From positions 1-49,429 of the forward strand of contig MDYQ01000205.1 in assembly GCA_003024175.1 (NCBI GenBank): 49,429 nucleotides of DNA. The letters are read 5' to 3'. Position numbers and translations under genes: made by a program. Of this stretch, positions 10,828-21,800 are shown in pieces. The stretch comes from Planoprotostelium fungivorum (taxonomy: Eukaryota > Evosea > Variosea > Cavosteliida > Cavosteliaceae). The stretch's first letter is position 1. The number at the start of each line of letters is the position of its first letter. The notes under the pieces were generated by a model that ran no database searches, was not told the origin of the DNA, and saw nothing but the letters and a program-made list of their open reading frames with translations.

Positions 10828-13800
10828 TCAGGACACTTCAGCGAGCTGTTCCTCAAGCTCTCTCGTTTTGGATGCGATGTTCCTCAGCTCCTTCTCCATT
10901 CCGTCCTTCTCCTTCTTGTGCTTCTTCTTCAACTCGTCCTTCTTGTCCTTCGACTTGGTCCTGCTCTTGTCCTTCTTCTTCTCCATCCCCGCCTCAAACT
11001 CTGCCATCATGGCCGACAGTGAGTCCTCCAGCGCTGACTTGGACGTGGCCGTGGCCTTCTTCTCTCTGTTCTGCGTGTCCAGGGCCGTCTTGGCCATCTC
11101 GATCTCCATCTCCAGCTGTCTCGACGCCTCGTCGGAAGCTGCTCGGGTCTCCTCTGCCTCCTTCCGATTGCGTGCTCCCTTCTCCTTCTCTTTCGCCAGC
11201 TTCTCCTTCTCTCTCTTCACGCTACTCGATCTCGCGCTCGTCTTCGCCTCGTCGGTGACCAGTTTGATGCGCAGGTTGTTGAACTGCTCCTCCAGGTCTT
11301 GCTTGGCCCTCTCTGCTTCCTCCCTCTCGGCTGTCTCATTGTTGAGCTGCAGGTTCAGCTTGTTCACTTCCCTCTCCTTCTTCGACTTGGCAGCGCTCAG
11401 CTTGGCATTGGCTCTCGTCTCATCGTCTAATGCCTCTGCCAACTGTGCTGCTGACTCTTCGAGTCTCTTCTTCTCTTTCTCGGTCTTCTGAAGGACTCGG
11501 CTCATCTCTTTCTGCCCCTTGTCGAGGGCCTTCTTGTGCCTCTCCTCACTCTCTTGCACCGACTTGTCCAGTCTTCTCCTCTCGTCTTCCAGCTCCTCGT
11601 TCACGTTGTCCAGCTTCTTCTCCAGTCGGGAGGCCTCCTTCTGCTTCTCCTTTCTCATTCTCTCTTCCTCTTCGATGTTCCCCTTCTTGCTGTCCACTCT
11701 GCTCTTCAGTTCTTCTGTCTCGTAGACCAGTGCTTCTTGTTCCTATCCTCGTCACTTTCCTCTCTCTCTCCTTCCCACCTCTCTCTCTTCGTCCAACAGC
11801 TTGTTGTTCTTTCGAATCTCCTTCTGATGGGCCTGTCTCTGTCTCTCAGCGTCTCTGTGAGCCTTCTTCTCTTCCGCCAGCATCCTTCTCGTCTTCTCTT
11901 CTTCGATCTCGATCTCTTTGATGTCTTGGCTCAGTGTGCTGACGATCTTCTTGTTCTCTTTCAGCTGCTCGCTCAACAACCTGGCCTCCAGCTGTGCCTG
12001 CTCTCTCTGAGTCTTGGCCACATCCAGTCGGTGCGTCTCGTCTTGGATGTCGTAGTTGATCAGCTCATTCTCGTCTTCAATTCGGCTCTTCACTTGATTC
12101 ATCTTCCTCTTCTCTGTGATTCCCTCTCTCCGTTTCTACTCTCTTCAGTTCCACTCTTTCCATCCTCTCACCTTCTCGAGGTCTGACTTCTGCTCTGCGG
12201 CAACTCTTCTCAGTTCAGCTCTCGCCGACTCCGATGCATCCTTTCATCTTCAGTCTCTCTCTTTCTCTCTCCTTCACCTCTGCTTCGTCTTCCAGTACAT
12301 CGAGCTCCTCCTGGAGTTGCTTGTTCACAGTTGTATTCTTCTTCTTCGAGATCAAGTGGTCTTCTAACTCTCCTTGCAAGCTATTGTCTTCCTCTTGCAG
12401 GATCAGCACTTGATTCAATGCTTCCGTCTTTTGCACTCTGTTCTCCTTCAGTATCTCATCTCTTGTATCTAGAAGCGTCTATTCTTCCGCAGGGACATCT
12501 CTCTGTCTGATTAGAATAGAACCTCACCGTAATTCGTCTGCCTTCTTCTCTGTTCTGTCCTTACGAAGTTGGAGTCTGTGTTTCGCCCTCTTCTCAACGT
12601 CCACCTCTTTCGTCTTCTCTTTGACTTCACTCGTGGCCTCTCTCAACGCAGTCTGGAGCTTATGCTTCGCCGCCTCGATACGCTCCCTCTGTGATATCTG
12701 TCTCTCTCAGTCTCCTCCTCTCCCTCTTCCTCACCTCTTCGTTCAGTGTGCGTGTCAAGTTCCTCTCTTCTCTCCTCGCTTGGTGAACCTATCTCTGTCA
12801 TTCTCCTTCTCCTCTCCTCCTCACCTCTTCTTTCAGAACGTCCTTCTCGACGATCTTCTTGTCCAAGGTCTCAGCCAACTTCTCTTCTTCCATCTTGGCA
12901 TTGATGACCCTCAGCTTCAATCTCTCCAGTTGCGTCTTGTGTCTCAGTTGTGCCTTCTTCAGCTCCTCTTCGATGGCATTCTTCTTGATCTCTGCTTCTT
13001 TTCTCAGCATCACCTGCACCCATCAGCTCCCTCTCTTCTCCCCTCTCTTCTCCCCTCTCACCTGCTCCTCCAGTTCTTCCTTCACACTGTCCAACTTCTC
13101 TTCCAGCTTCTTCTGGTCGGCGGTGATCTTTCTCTTCTCTGCTTCTTCCATCTCGATTCTCTTCTTGATCTCCACCACACCTCCCCCCTTCAGTCTCCTC
13201 TCATGCATCTCTCCTCACCGTCCGTGCTGTTGTTCTCCTCCGACAGCATCTGCAGACGGTCCTTCAGTGTCCTCAGCTCATTGTCCTGCTTTCGACTCAA
13301 AGCCGACACTCGCTCCCTCTCCTGCTCGAGGGCCTTCTGCAGCTCTCCCGTCTCCTTCTCCAACTTCTCCGTGTACACCTACTCCCTCAGTCCTCCCTCT
13401 CTCTCTCTCCTCACCCTCATCTCTGCCTCCTTCTGCGTGTCCTCTTCCTCCAATTTCTTCGATTCCTCCATCAGCCTCTTGATCTCGTCCTCGATGCTGT
13501 GAATGTCCTCGTCAGCCACCGTCTCCACCACGGGCACTGCCTTCGGTGGCTGTTCATGTCAGCTTCTCCTCCATCGCTCCTCCCACCTCCACCACTGGCT
13601 CTTCAATCCGGTTGAACTTCATGAACAGGTGAGCCACAAAGGCCACGTTGAGTCGCGGGTTGTTACCCTGTGTCCTTCAGCCTCTCACTTCTCTCTCTTC
13701 TCACCTTGTAGATGTCGCTGGCGTTGATGAACTTTCTGCATTGGATCTTGGCCGCTGCCTCTAAGAACCTCCATCTCGTCAGATGGTGGTGAACGTACCG

Positions 13801-14713
13801 CACTCACTTGCTGGCTCTCATCTTTGGGTCTGTGATGTCACGCAGCGACAGAGAGATGTTCTTTGGACTCAGGTGATTCAGCAACACGATGTATGCCATA
13901 CAGTCCTGACCCGTTCAATTCACACGGAGAGAGAAGAGGAGGAGGAGGAGAGACTCACCATGATGTCGGATGAGAAGTTGGAGATGGACTTGTCGTGTCC
14001 GGCGGCCTCCAGATTGAGATTGACCCACCTCAACAGAATCTCCTCCGGTAGCATATCTTCCGACAAGTCCTTGTCTCTCTTGGCAATGGTTCCCACCTTG
14101 CGGAGGAGATCGTACTGACCTCATTCATTCCATGCTCCTCCATCAAGGACACTCACCCTGACTAGCTGCCACAATAGACCGAGAACGATTTTAGGATTCT
14201 GAAGAGTGTCAGAGGAGAAAGGAGGGGACCCATGTTGTGGGAGTGGTGAAACTCACTTTGCCCTCAGAAAAATCTCTGGGACCCATATTCGTCAGCCTGA
14301 CACCATCCAACTTACTGGCACCATCGAGAGCGAACTCTTGATTCTCATTTGTCTCGAAGATGGAGTAATTCTTCCTGATCTTAATCTTTTCTTTTGGAAT
14401 AGTGTTGGGTGCGATCGAGTTGATCAGTTTTCTGTTGGAAGATTAGCAAATCACTCAATGCTTGTTTGGAAAGAGATCCGAAGCATGATGGAAGAAAAGA
14501 TTTCAAAATTTACATCGTGAGGATACCACTTCTGATGGACTCGAAAATATCCTCATTGTCTGGATCGATCGGCAGCATGGACTTGAGATCGGAATCATCG
14601 AGGAGTAGAGAGTTTATGTGCTCTACGATGGCTTGTTTTTCTTCTTGCGTGTACGAGTATACGACGTTGTCTGTCTCATTCTTGATGATCGTGCTGGACA
14701 GATTGTCAGACAT
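10828..14713 (-). CDS. Fimbrin-type CH1-CH2 actin-binding domain with long coiled coil
   Basis: ATG at 14713 begins MSDNLSSTIIKNETDN. CH1 resembles fimbrin/plastin ABD1: YTQEEKQAIVEHINSLL, LKSMLPIDPDNEDIFESI, KLINSIAPNTIPKEKI, NPKIVLGLLWQLVR. CH2 follows: MLPEEILLRWVNLNLEAAG, FSSDIMDCMAYIVLLNHLSP, KIQCRKFINASDIYKG, LNVAFVAHLFMKFNR. From about 13590 to the TGA at 10828 the protein is almost entirely Glu/Lys/Arg-rich heptad coiled coil, split over many exons, with a myosin-rod-like last exon (LEEQFNNLRIKLVTDEAK) and a very basic stretch KKKDKSRTKSKDKKDELKKK. Fimbrins normally have a second CH3-CH4 pair and no coil. Here a dimeric or filamentous actin cross-linker is inferred, by analogy with interaptin and cortexillin. 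Confidence 0.85.
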
Positions 14714-15056
14714 GATTGGTGGGCTCTATCTCTGTAAAGACGATTAGAATAACTTCAACGACGTTTATAAAGAGACATAAGAGGTGCCAGTATGCTATTT
14801 CGTCGCAGAGAGAAAGAGAGAAAGGAAGCACCTACCTCTGTAGAGAAATGAATGTCTGCTATCCGTTCCTTTCTATTCGTGTGGCCCCACCGATGCAACT
14901 CTCCAGTTCGTGGTCGCGGGTGATTTTCCTTGGGGCAGTCTGCCCTCCCGATCCCTCGTTTTCGCTCCAAAAAATATCCTTTTATAAAGGTATTTTATTC
15001 CTCCTCTTCTCCCAGACCTCCTTCGAAATATGCTCTTGTACATCTCATCCTCTTTA
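14714..15056. other. intergenic, between two leftward genes
   Basis: About 340 bases with no supported gene. It should contain the promoter of the coiled-coil gene (right flank of 14713) and the 3' UTR of the hydrolase gene. A/T-rich runs are present (CTTTTATAAAGG near 14980) but no clear TATA placement relative to a start could be argued. Confidence 0.4.
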
Positions 15057-16277
15057 TTACTTGGCCACTGCAGTCAGCAGTTGCTGAAACTTGGATAATC
15101 CGGAACCATCGATCGTGTGACCTCCCTGGAACGGAACGAATTCGAGATCAGCCTCGACTTCTTTCTCCAGAAAGGTCTTCAACACTTGTGCCATGGGGAA
15201 AGACAGGAGAGGGTCTTGTGTTCCGTGGCATTGGAGCACCTCAACAAGTCAGGACGAACCTTTGTCGGTGTCTCACTTTCAGCCCTTTACGGCTGGACGC
15301 TCTCGTCCGCAGCTGCGAGCGGTTGATAAGCACTCCGGAGAAGATAACCAACGCTGCTGGTGATTCTTCCAGATGCAAGGCCACGTCCGTCATGAGCATG
15401 GCACCCTGACGTTCTCAGTGGTGACGAGAGGAGAGGTGGCTCACTTGAGAGAAACCAGCAAGAACGATCTTGGATGTGGGGAGTCCAGTCAACTTCTTCA
15501 CTTCTTCGATGAGAGAGATGACGGTCGCCCGTGCCTTTTGTACGTCTCCGTTGAAATCAGAATCGAAGATGGCATCCACTTGGCCACTGAGAACCTTCAT
15601 CATCAGGTCCCCCATGTCCTTTCCTCCTTTCAGTTGACGAGACAGATCGATACACGAATACCAGATTCCACCAGGCTCTAGAAGTGCCGCCCAATGATAA
15701 GACTCCATCAGGGCAAACCACCAGAGAGCGAGGAAAGTTCTGATTTTGAACCAGAGCTCGACCGATGGGCACCAGATCTTCTTTGCTGGCTCCAAATCCG
15801 TGACTTCAACGAATGAGATCGACATCGCTACAGATGATTCGTGACGATTCATGTCTTACACAAAATGCATTATTAGATGTATACGATTCACTTCGTATAG
15901 TGATGAACACAAACTCACCAAGATATCAGAGCCAGCTTGTATGGTTCTTCGGATTTCGACGATTCCACACCAAAGCAAGTCAATCCTCCCAGTTCTTTAG
16001 TCCATTCAACGATCTTATGTGGTGTTATCTTCGGTGCGCGAGCTATTCGATCAATCAAATTCTCGGTCCATGGTTCCTACACTCACCCTCATTGTCGATG
16101 ATGCGTTGAACAAGATCAGCCTTCTCTACGCAATCTGAGAAGTCGATCTTGCGTTCTGTCAGTATTTGTTTCAGTTCTCTGGCGGGCAGAGCCATTAACG
16201 TCGTGGCATCGTTGCTGACCTGGAGGAATAAGTTATTTCAACGATGGAACTTGCACCTTATCATCGGTGCCGCTCAT
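15057..16277 (-). CDS. Acyl-protein thioesterase / carboxylesterase-like alpha/beta hydrolase
   Basis: ATG at 16277 (MSGTDDKVSNDATTLMALP), stop TAA at 15057. The N-terminal about 65 residues form a helical module (RELKQILTERKIDFSDCVEK) like the SAP-like/ARMET C-terminal fold. The hydrolase then has CHGFGASKEDLVPIGRAL (oxyanion region), VVCPDGVLSLGGTSRAWWNL, the nucleophile elbow GFSQG (KIVLAGFSQGAMLM), the Asp in LQCHGTQDPLL and the His in FQGGHTIDG. All three catalytic residues are therefore visible. The family removes fatty acyl groups from proteins or lipids; the substrate here is unknown. The N-terminal module is not typical of APT1/APT2 and may serve protein binding. It is divergent from APC11, with only 82 bp between starts. 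Confidence 0.82.
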
Positions 16278-16359
16278 GTTGTTGTGCTGGGGAATGATCG
16301 CTCGCAGATTCACGACATCCGAATTCCCGCCTAAATCATTCCATTCAATCAGGAGCTCG

Positions 16360-16690
16360 ATGAAGGTGAAAATAAAGAGGTGAGGTTTCTGAGAGACTCT
16401 TCATAATACTGGCAGTTATCATGCTGTAGCCGCATGGAAATGGCAGGTCAGTGACTCTGAGTGCGGAATCTGCAGGATGCCCTTTGATGGATACTGTAAT
16501 AGCTGTAAGCACCCAGGAGATGATTGTCCGCCAGGTGTGTTTCTGGATCTGCATCGCTGAACTGATCGATCTCACAGTTTGGGGAAAATGCACACACGCC
16601 TTTCACATGCACTGCATATTGAAGTGGATTGCTTCTCAAGATAATCCAACCTGTTGTATGTGCAGGAGACCTTGGGAGTTCAAGGATTGA
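16360..16690 (+). CDS. APC11: Anaphase-promoting complex subunit 11 (RING-H2)
   Basis: ATG at 16360 begins MKVKIK as in APC11 of other eukaryotes. Two introns are removed, joining SYHAVAAWKWQVSDSECGIC, RMPFDGYCNSCKHPGDDCP and VWGKCTHAFHMHCILKWIAS, and the chain ends CCMCRRPWEFKD with TGA at 16688-16690. The RING-H2 ligands (Cys pairs, HxFHxHC, final CxxC) are all present. APC11 recruits the E2 enzyme in the APC/C that ubiquitinates cyclin B and securin. At about 84 residues it has the usual family size. It shares a short divergent promoter region with the hydrolase gene on its left. Confidence 0.95.
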
Positions 16691-16970
16691 CACGAAGATC
16701 AACCGTTTTGTACAGAGATGACCGTTTATGTATTCATAAAAGGGGAATATAAACAAGAGAGGCATTTGTCTACCTCATCAGATCAATCCACTCTTCTCGA
16801 ACATCGCCCCTCTTCCATTTATTCACATATCCCTGATTCCATTTCGACTCAGCTTCAATGGGTCACAGACACAGCCACACCAATAGAGTGAAACACAGAA
16901 AAAGACACCATTGAAGCTGCATAGCATTCGATCCCGTACACTCATCTGTGGACATCAGAGCGATCCTGAA

Positions 16971-17661
16971 TCATCGCTCACTCTCTGGAAGATTCGAACA
17001 GTCTTCACTGACACCGCAAGAACTCTTGATGGAATAGCAAGCATTTCTGCAGACTCCCATGTAGTTGTACGAGGCATTGAACGCTGGAACACATTCTTTG
17101 TAGGCCATGAAACAGGCCATCCTCTTGATGCTGTCCAGACACTCACTGCTCTCCGATTGTCCCAAGAATAGTCCCACTCCTGCTGCTCGACTGTCGAATA
17201 TCAGGACGAGACTTATCTTCCCGACTCACTTGTAGTAGGATTTGGCCATGACCTCTAATTGATCTGTGGTGGAGTCAGAGAGATTTATCGTTCAGCACGC
17301 ACTGAGACCACAGATAGCGTAGAGACCGTTGAAGATACCGTCTGAGCCTGGGATGGCGATACAGTTACAATACGGATAGTCGATTATGCTACTGCCTGGA
17401 TCTTCTCAGTTCATCACTAAGCTCTCCTCCGACCTTTCGAGTCGTAGCAGAAGCTCCCATTATAGACACCGTAACAAGTCGTATTTGTGCATTGCTCCAG
17501 AAGAGGCTGACGAAGCTGAGCCAAGAAGGAATACTGAGAAGTAGTGGTCTCCACGAAATGCATCTGACCAAAAACTGATGACATCAGTGGTGTTCTAAGA
17601 AAGAAAGCCCACCTACTACATTACAGAAACAGAAGAAAGAGAGAAGCGAGGTGATATGCAT
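16971..17661 (-). CDS. Secreted cysteine-rich protein with Frizzled-type domain
   Basis: ATG at 17661 opens a hydrophobic signal peptide (MHITSLLSFFCFCNVV), and the frame continues through four or five short exons to TGA at 16971. The cysteine pattern CTNTTCYGVYNGSFC, YPYCNCIAIPGSDGIF, ECLDSIKRMACFMAYKEC, VCRNACYSIKSSC resembles Frizzled cysteine-rich domains (Fz), in particular the YxxVCRxxC segment. There is no transmembrane segment, so it is not a receptor of the seven-helix type. It is inferred to be secreted and perhaps ligand-binding. Amoebozoan genomes are known to carry Fz-only proteins. The family call rests on cysteine spacing. Confidence 0.65.
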
Positions 17662-17976
17662 CCCCATCTCTGTGTTGACGAAAATACCGGGTAATGCTTG
17701 TCTGCTTGTTTGATGATACAAGATAAATTTCACACACATCCACCCCGGTCATGTGGCCGAAGAGACATTCTACGGCAACGGTGCCGTGAGTTATCTCTGT
17801 CATACTATTGGAATTCAGATCTCTGACATTCATCCAGAGCTTCTGCACCTGTGATTGGCAGACAACGAGATTCACGAGCCATCAACTCTTCAAATGATAC
17901 AACACCGAGCAAATCAGCTCACCCTACCGAACGGTTCAAACATCTCTTTCCTGAAGTTTTTCAACTCACTGCATCC

Positions 17977-18724
17977 ATGGATGATGCTCTGCAGGAACTG
18001 GAGTCCGTCAGTGAAGGTGACAATATTCGGGTTTCCATCACTTGTCAACATGATCCAGAGGATTCTCTGAATGGATCCCTCTGTCTAGAAGACTTTGGCG
18101 CAGAGTCGACACTTGACCGATGGGACAAATTCAAGACAGAATACGAATACATCGACAACGACGCACAGGTGCGGTGATCTACACATCTCTCTTAACCAAC
18201 GTAGATGTGGGACGATCTATGTAGTTGTGACCCCATGTGGCTGGAACGTTTGAAGCAATCAGAGCCTCGTTTGGAGAGCGAATTAAATCGACTGGAGAGC
18301 AAGTTGATCGAGAAGGGCACCCTGCGGAAAAGTGTGTATCATTATATTCTTCTATTGCATCCTCCTTTCACGACGTGTCTTTCTTTCCTCTCATTCAAAA
18401 TAGATGATTCCTCCATATACCACGCATTAGAGGAGGCAGCAGCACCACGAGAGGATAAACTAGACTGGTGGGCTCAGATGAAGGACGAATTAGACGGTGA
18501 GACACCTCCCGAACTTCACAAACTGAAGAGAGACAGAGACCGCTCCCGAGGCGGACAAGAAGGAACCTGTCCTTCCATCGACATCTCCAAAGAGGCCACT
18601 GGGTGGTACTGCCAACATCAGGAGATCACTCTACGATATCTTCGTTGACCTGACGCCACCACCCGAGGAGAAGAAGGAGGATGATTGGTGGAGCGCCATG
18701 AAAGATGATCTCGACGGTTCATGA
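17977..18724 (+). CDS. Uncharacterised acidic protein with WWxxMKDxLD repeats
   Basis: ATG at 17977 (MDDALQELESVSEGDN); stop TGA at 18722-18724. Three introns join exons 17977-18169, 18205-18330, 18404-18499 and 18541 onward. The protein contains WLERLKQSEPRLESELNRL, then two copies of a tryptophan motif: LDWWAQMKDELD and, at the very end, DDWWSAMKDDLDG. A possible third related piece is WDDLCSCDPMW. I do not recognise the family. The repeated WWxxMKDxLD at the C-terminus looks like a short linear binding motif; no enzyme motif, signal peptide or membrane segment is present. Confidence 0.7.
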
Positions 18725-18892
18725 TCACCTCACGACCTTCGGGACGTTCAGTTCTGAGTCAACTCGAGTTTGAGAGAAGACAGACAGCCATCCACATTTC
18801 ACACGCCGATGCAACGGATGAGCTTACGACGAATAAATGTCAGAGTGAAGGAGAGGGATGGCTGATGCACTGTGAAGCAGTCGTTGTACAGT

Positions 18893-21800
18893 TTATTCGG
18901 CAAAGGAATCGTAGACGCGCTCCGCGGCCTCTTGTCTCTCCGCTGACACCGTCAATCGCACGGGCTGTTGGGTCGATTTGGCAGTGTTCACCTTCAGCAC
19001 CTCGCTCATGTGAACTGTCCGTCTGATCAGTCACGGCCACGATCACCCTCGCTCACCTTGCATGATGTCACTGAGAGAAGTGTATTGCCTCTCGTCGATC
19101 CAAAAGTGTTGGGTGTCGACTGTCTTCTGAGAACGGATTCTCCAATGTCCGACTTGTCCTCCGTTGCTGACGGAGAGTGTGTAGCACTTGGGCTGCGAGC
19201 TGAAGCGGAACAAGAAGGTTCCCGTGGGGTGCTTCAACAGGATCTACGTGGGTCAGCTCTACTCCAATCTTCCGTTCTTACCTTCTGGGTCTCAGAAGGG
19301 TCTAAGAAGCCCCAGAACCACCTGTCACAGTTAGTCTCGATACAAAGAGAGAGGAGAACGAAGCAGTGATGATGAGAGGAGACCCACTTGTACTTGACCA
19401 TGTTGAGGACGTCCTTGAGAGTGTAGAAGGGCACGGAAGATCGAGTGTCGCCGGTCTGTGCACTCTCGTCCAGAACAACCACCTCCGGCTCTTCTGCATA
19501 AGAGGGTACCAGAGGAGAGAACCACTGGATGAAGTTGTCCCACGTCGATTTGCTGACGATACCCTCTGTCCATCATCACTATGGAAGAGATGGAACTAGA
19601 ACTCACTGGGAGCCAGGATGTACTTTAGATCGTGGATCTTATCCTTCTCACGATCTCCCTTCACTTCCAAGAAGCTGGCCATGGTGTTGCGGAAGGTCAA
19701 CCAATCGACATCGCGGTCTAACGTCGCTCTGATCTTCGACTCAGCCTCACCAGCCTTGATGAACACTGTGCTCCTCCTCTGAGTGGATCCCAGAGCGGAC
19801 GGAATGAACTGCACGGAGTCAATATCACTCAATATGGATGGTAGGATGACGAGAGTCGTGAGTGGATAGATGGACAATAGTCGAAACACACCTCATCAGA
19901 ACGAGTGAGAGGAGAGCTGGGTCGATTGGGTGTGACAGCGCCGGGAGCGGGAGCGAGGGCGGAGCTGATGGGCATGAGAGGCTGTCCCATATTCATCGAT
20001 GCCGGTCTTCCGTTGATGAATCCTGTGTGGGTCAGAGGAGAAGGAGTGATCAATGGACCACCGGGTGGGTTGTAGAGAGCAGAGCCCGGAACAATGAAGC
20101 TCGATTGACCGGGTAAGTATGGATTGTGAGCCATTCCACTGGGGTTAGAAGGATTCAGAACGCCTGCGTTCATCAGACCTCGGAACACTTGAACGAGAGA
20201 GACGAATGAGAACTGACCTGCCGTGGGGGGTAATCGATCGTAAGCGGGAGAAGCGGCCGCCGCGGCGGAGATGGAAGAAGAATCGGGCTGTCTCTCGTGT
20301 GTGGGTACTCTCTGCACGCTCGTCTTCCCTGCAGCTCCCTCGCTGTTTGACTGCGACAGAGCCGTGGTTGAGGTTCTTCCATAGTTTCCTGCAGCGGAAG
20401 TCTCCGACTCGTCCCTCCTCTGCAGGGGGTAGCCCAGCGATGTGGCAGGTGGGTCGGATAGAACGTCCTCGTCCAATTGATCGTCGAAGGCTAATGCCTG
20501 GGACATCTGATCTAACAGAGTGTCGTGGTGCACCGTCTGTTGTGCGGGTGGTTGGACGGGGTGTGTCGCAGGTGTGGTGGGAGGATAGTGGGGTGTCACT
20601 TGTGTGGGTGGATAAGGTGATGCTCCAGGTGGGTACTGAGATGTCACGGGGGGATAAGGTGATGCCCCGGGTGGGTACTGAGATGTTGCAGGTGGGTACT
20701 GAGATGTTGCAGGTGGGTACTGTACGGTGGTCATCGGAAGAGTGACTGGAGTGACAACCTGCTGGACTGCATTGCCTCCACTGTTGCTCCTGTTCAATCC
20801 CTGTCTCGTTTCAATGGTGATGTTGCGGTGAGATGAGAGACCTGCAACTGGGCGATCTGGTGCTGCTGCTGCTGCTGGAGGAGAGCGACGGCGGAGGGGT
20901 CGAGTGACTTCCTGTACAGACTGGTGTTGGGTGACAGAGCGGGCTTCGCTTGGACGAGGTTCTTGTGTGATTCTGCGAAATCATGGTCCATCTGAGCTAA
21001 TCTCTGCTTGTGATTCTCATCAATCCTCACGTGCTCTTCCTTCTTTCGCTTGACCTGCTCCTCGTATTCTCTCTCCTTCACCTCCTGCTCTCCGTCATTT
21101 CTCTCTCCTCTCTCCTCCACTCACCTGCTGCTGCTTCAGCTCCTCGATCTCTTGGTTGCACTTGTCCCTCGCTTCTTGGATCTGCTCCAACTTTTCACTT
21201 CTGGCCTGTTGGGCCATCTGCAATTGCATCAATTCCAGTTGAATGGCTCCCTCGGTCTCAGCCCCAGCGATCTGTTCTCTTCAGTCTCTTCCTCTCTCTT
21301 TCATCTCTTCCTATCTCTTCTCTTCCTATCTCTTCTCTTCCTATCTCTTCTCTCTCACCTTTTCTCTCTGGAGCTGCTCATGCATTCCCTGGTCCACACT
21401 GGAATTCACGTTGATCTTCGATTCGTTCCTCTCCACGTTCTTGTGCTCCAATTGCACCTGGTCTGTCTCATTCTCCTTCCTGGTATAGATCTATTTCTTC
21501 TCACCTTCAGTGTGTTCAGCTGACCCTGCAGTTCGTTCATCATCCGCTGGTTCTTCAGTTGCTGTGCCAAGTGGTGCTGGGTCTGTCTGTCTTTCTCCAT
21601 GTTCTGCAGCCGTTCAGTCTCCGCTGCTGTCTCCCGTTCTCACCTGAGTGTTGAGACGATCCACCAACTCTCTCAGTTTGAAGAGCTCCTTCGCTTGGGC
21701 CGGAAGGGTGGCTGGTAAGGTCATATCTCGGCTTCCCACTCTGTCTCTCGTCAGTATAGAATGATGCATCATCGTGAGCTCGATGAGAGACGCATGACAC

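Noticed and set aside
10868-13502. Long plus-strand frames rich in Ser, Leu and Phe that look like membrane proteins
   Set aside because: They are antisense shadows of the Glu/Lys-rich coiled coil: GAG/AAG codons read in reverse give CTC/CTT.
16448-16765. Minus-strand frame of 105 codons
   Set aside because: Overlaps the well-supported APC11 gene on the plus strand.
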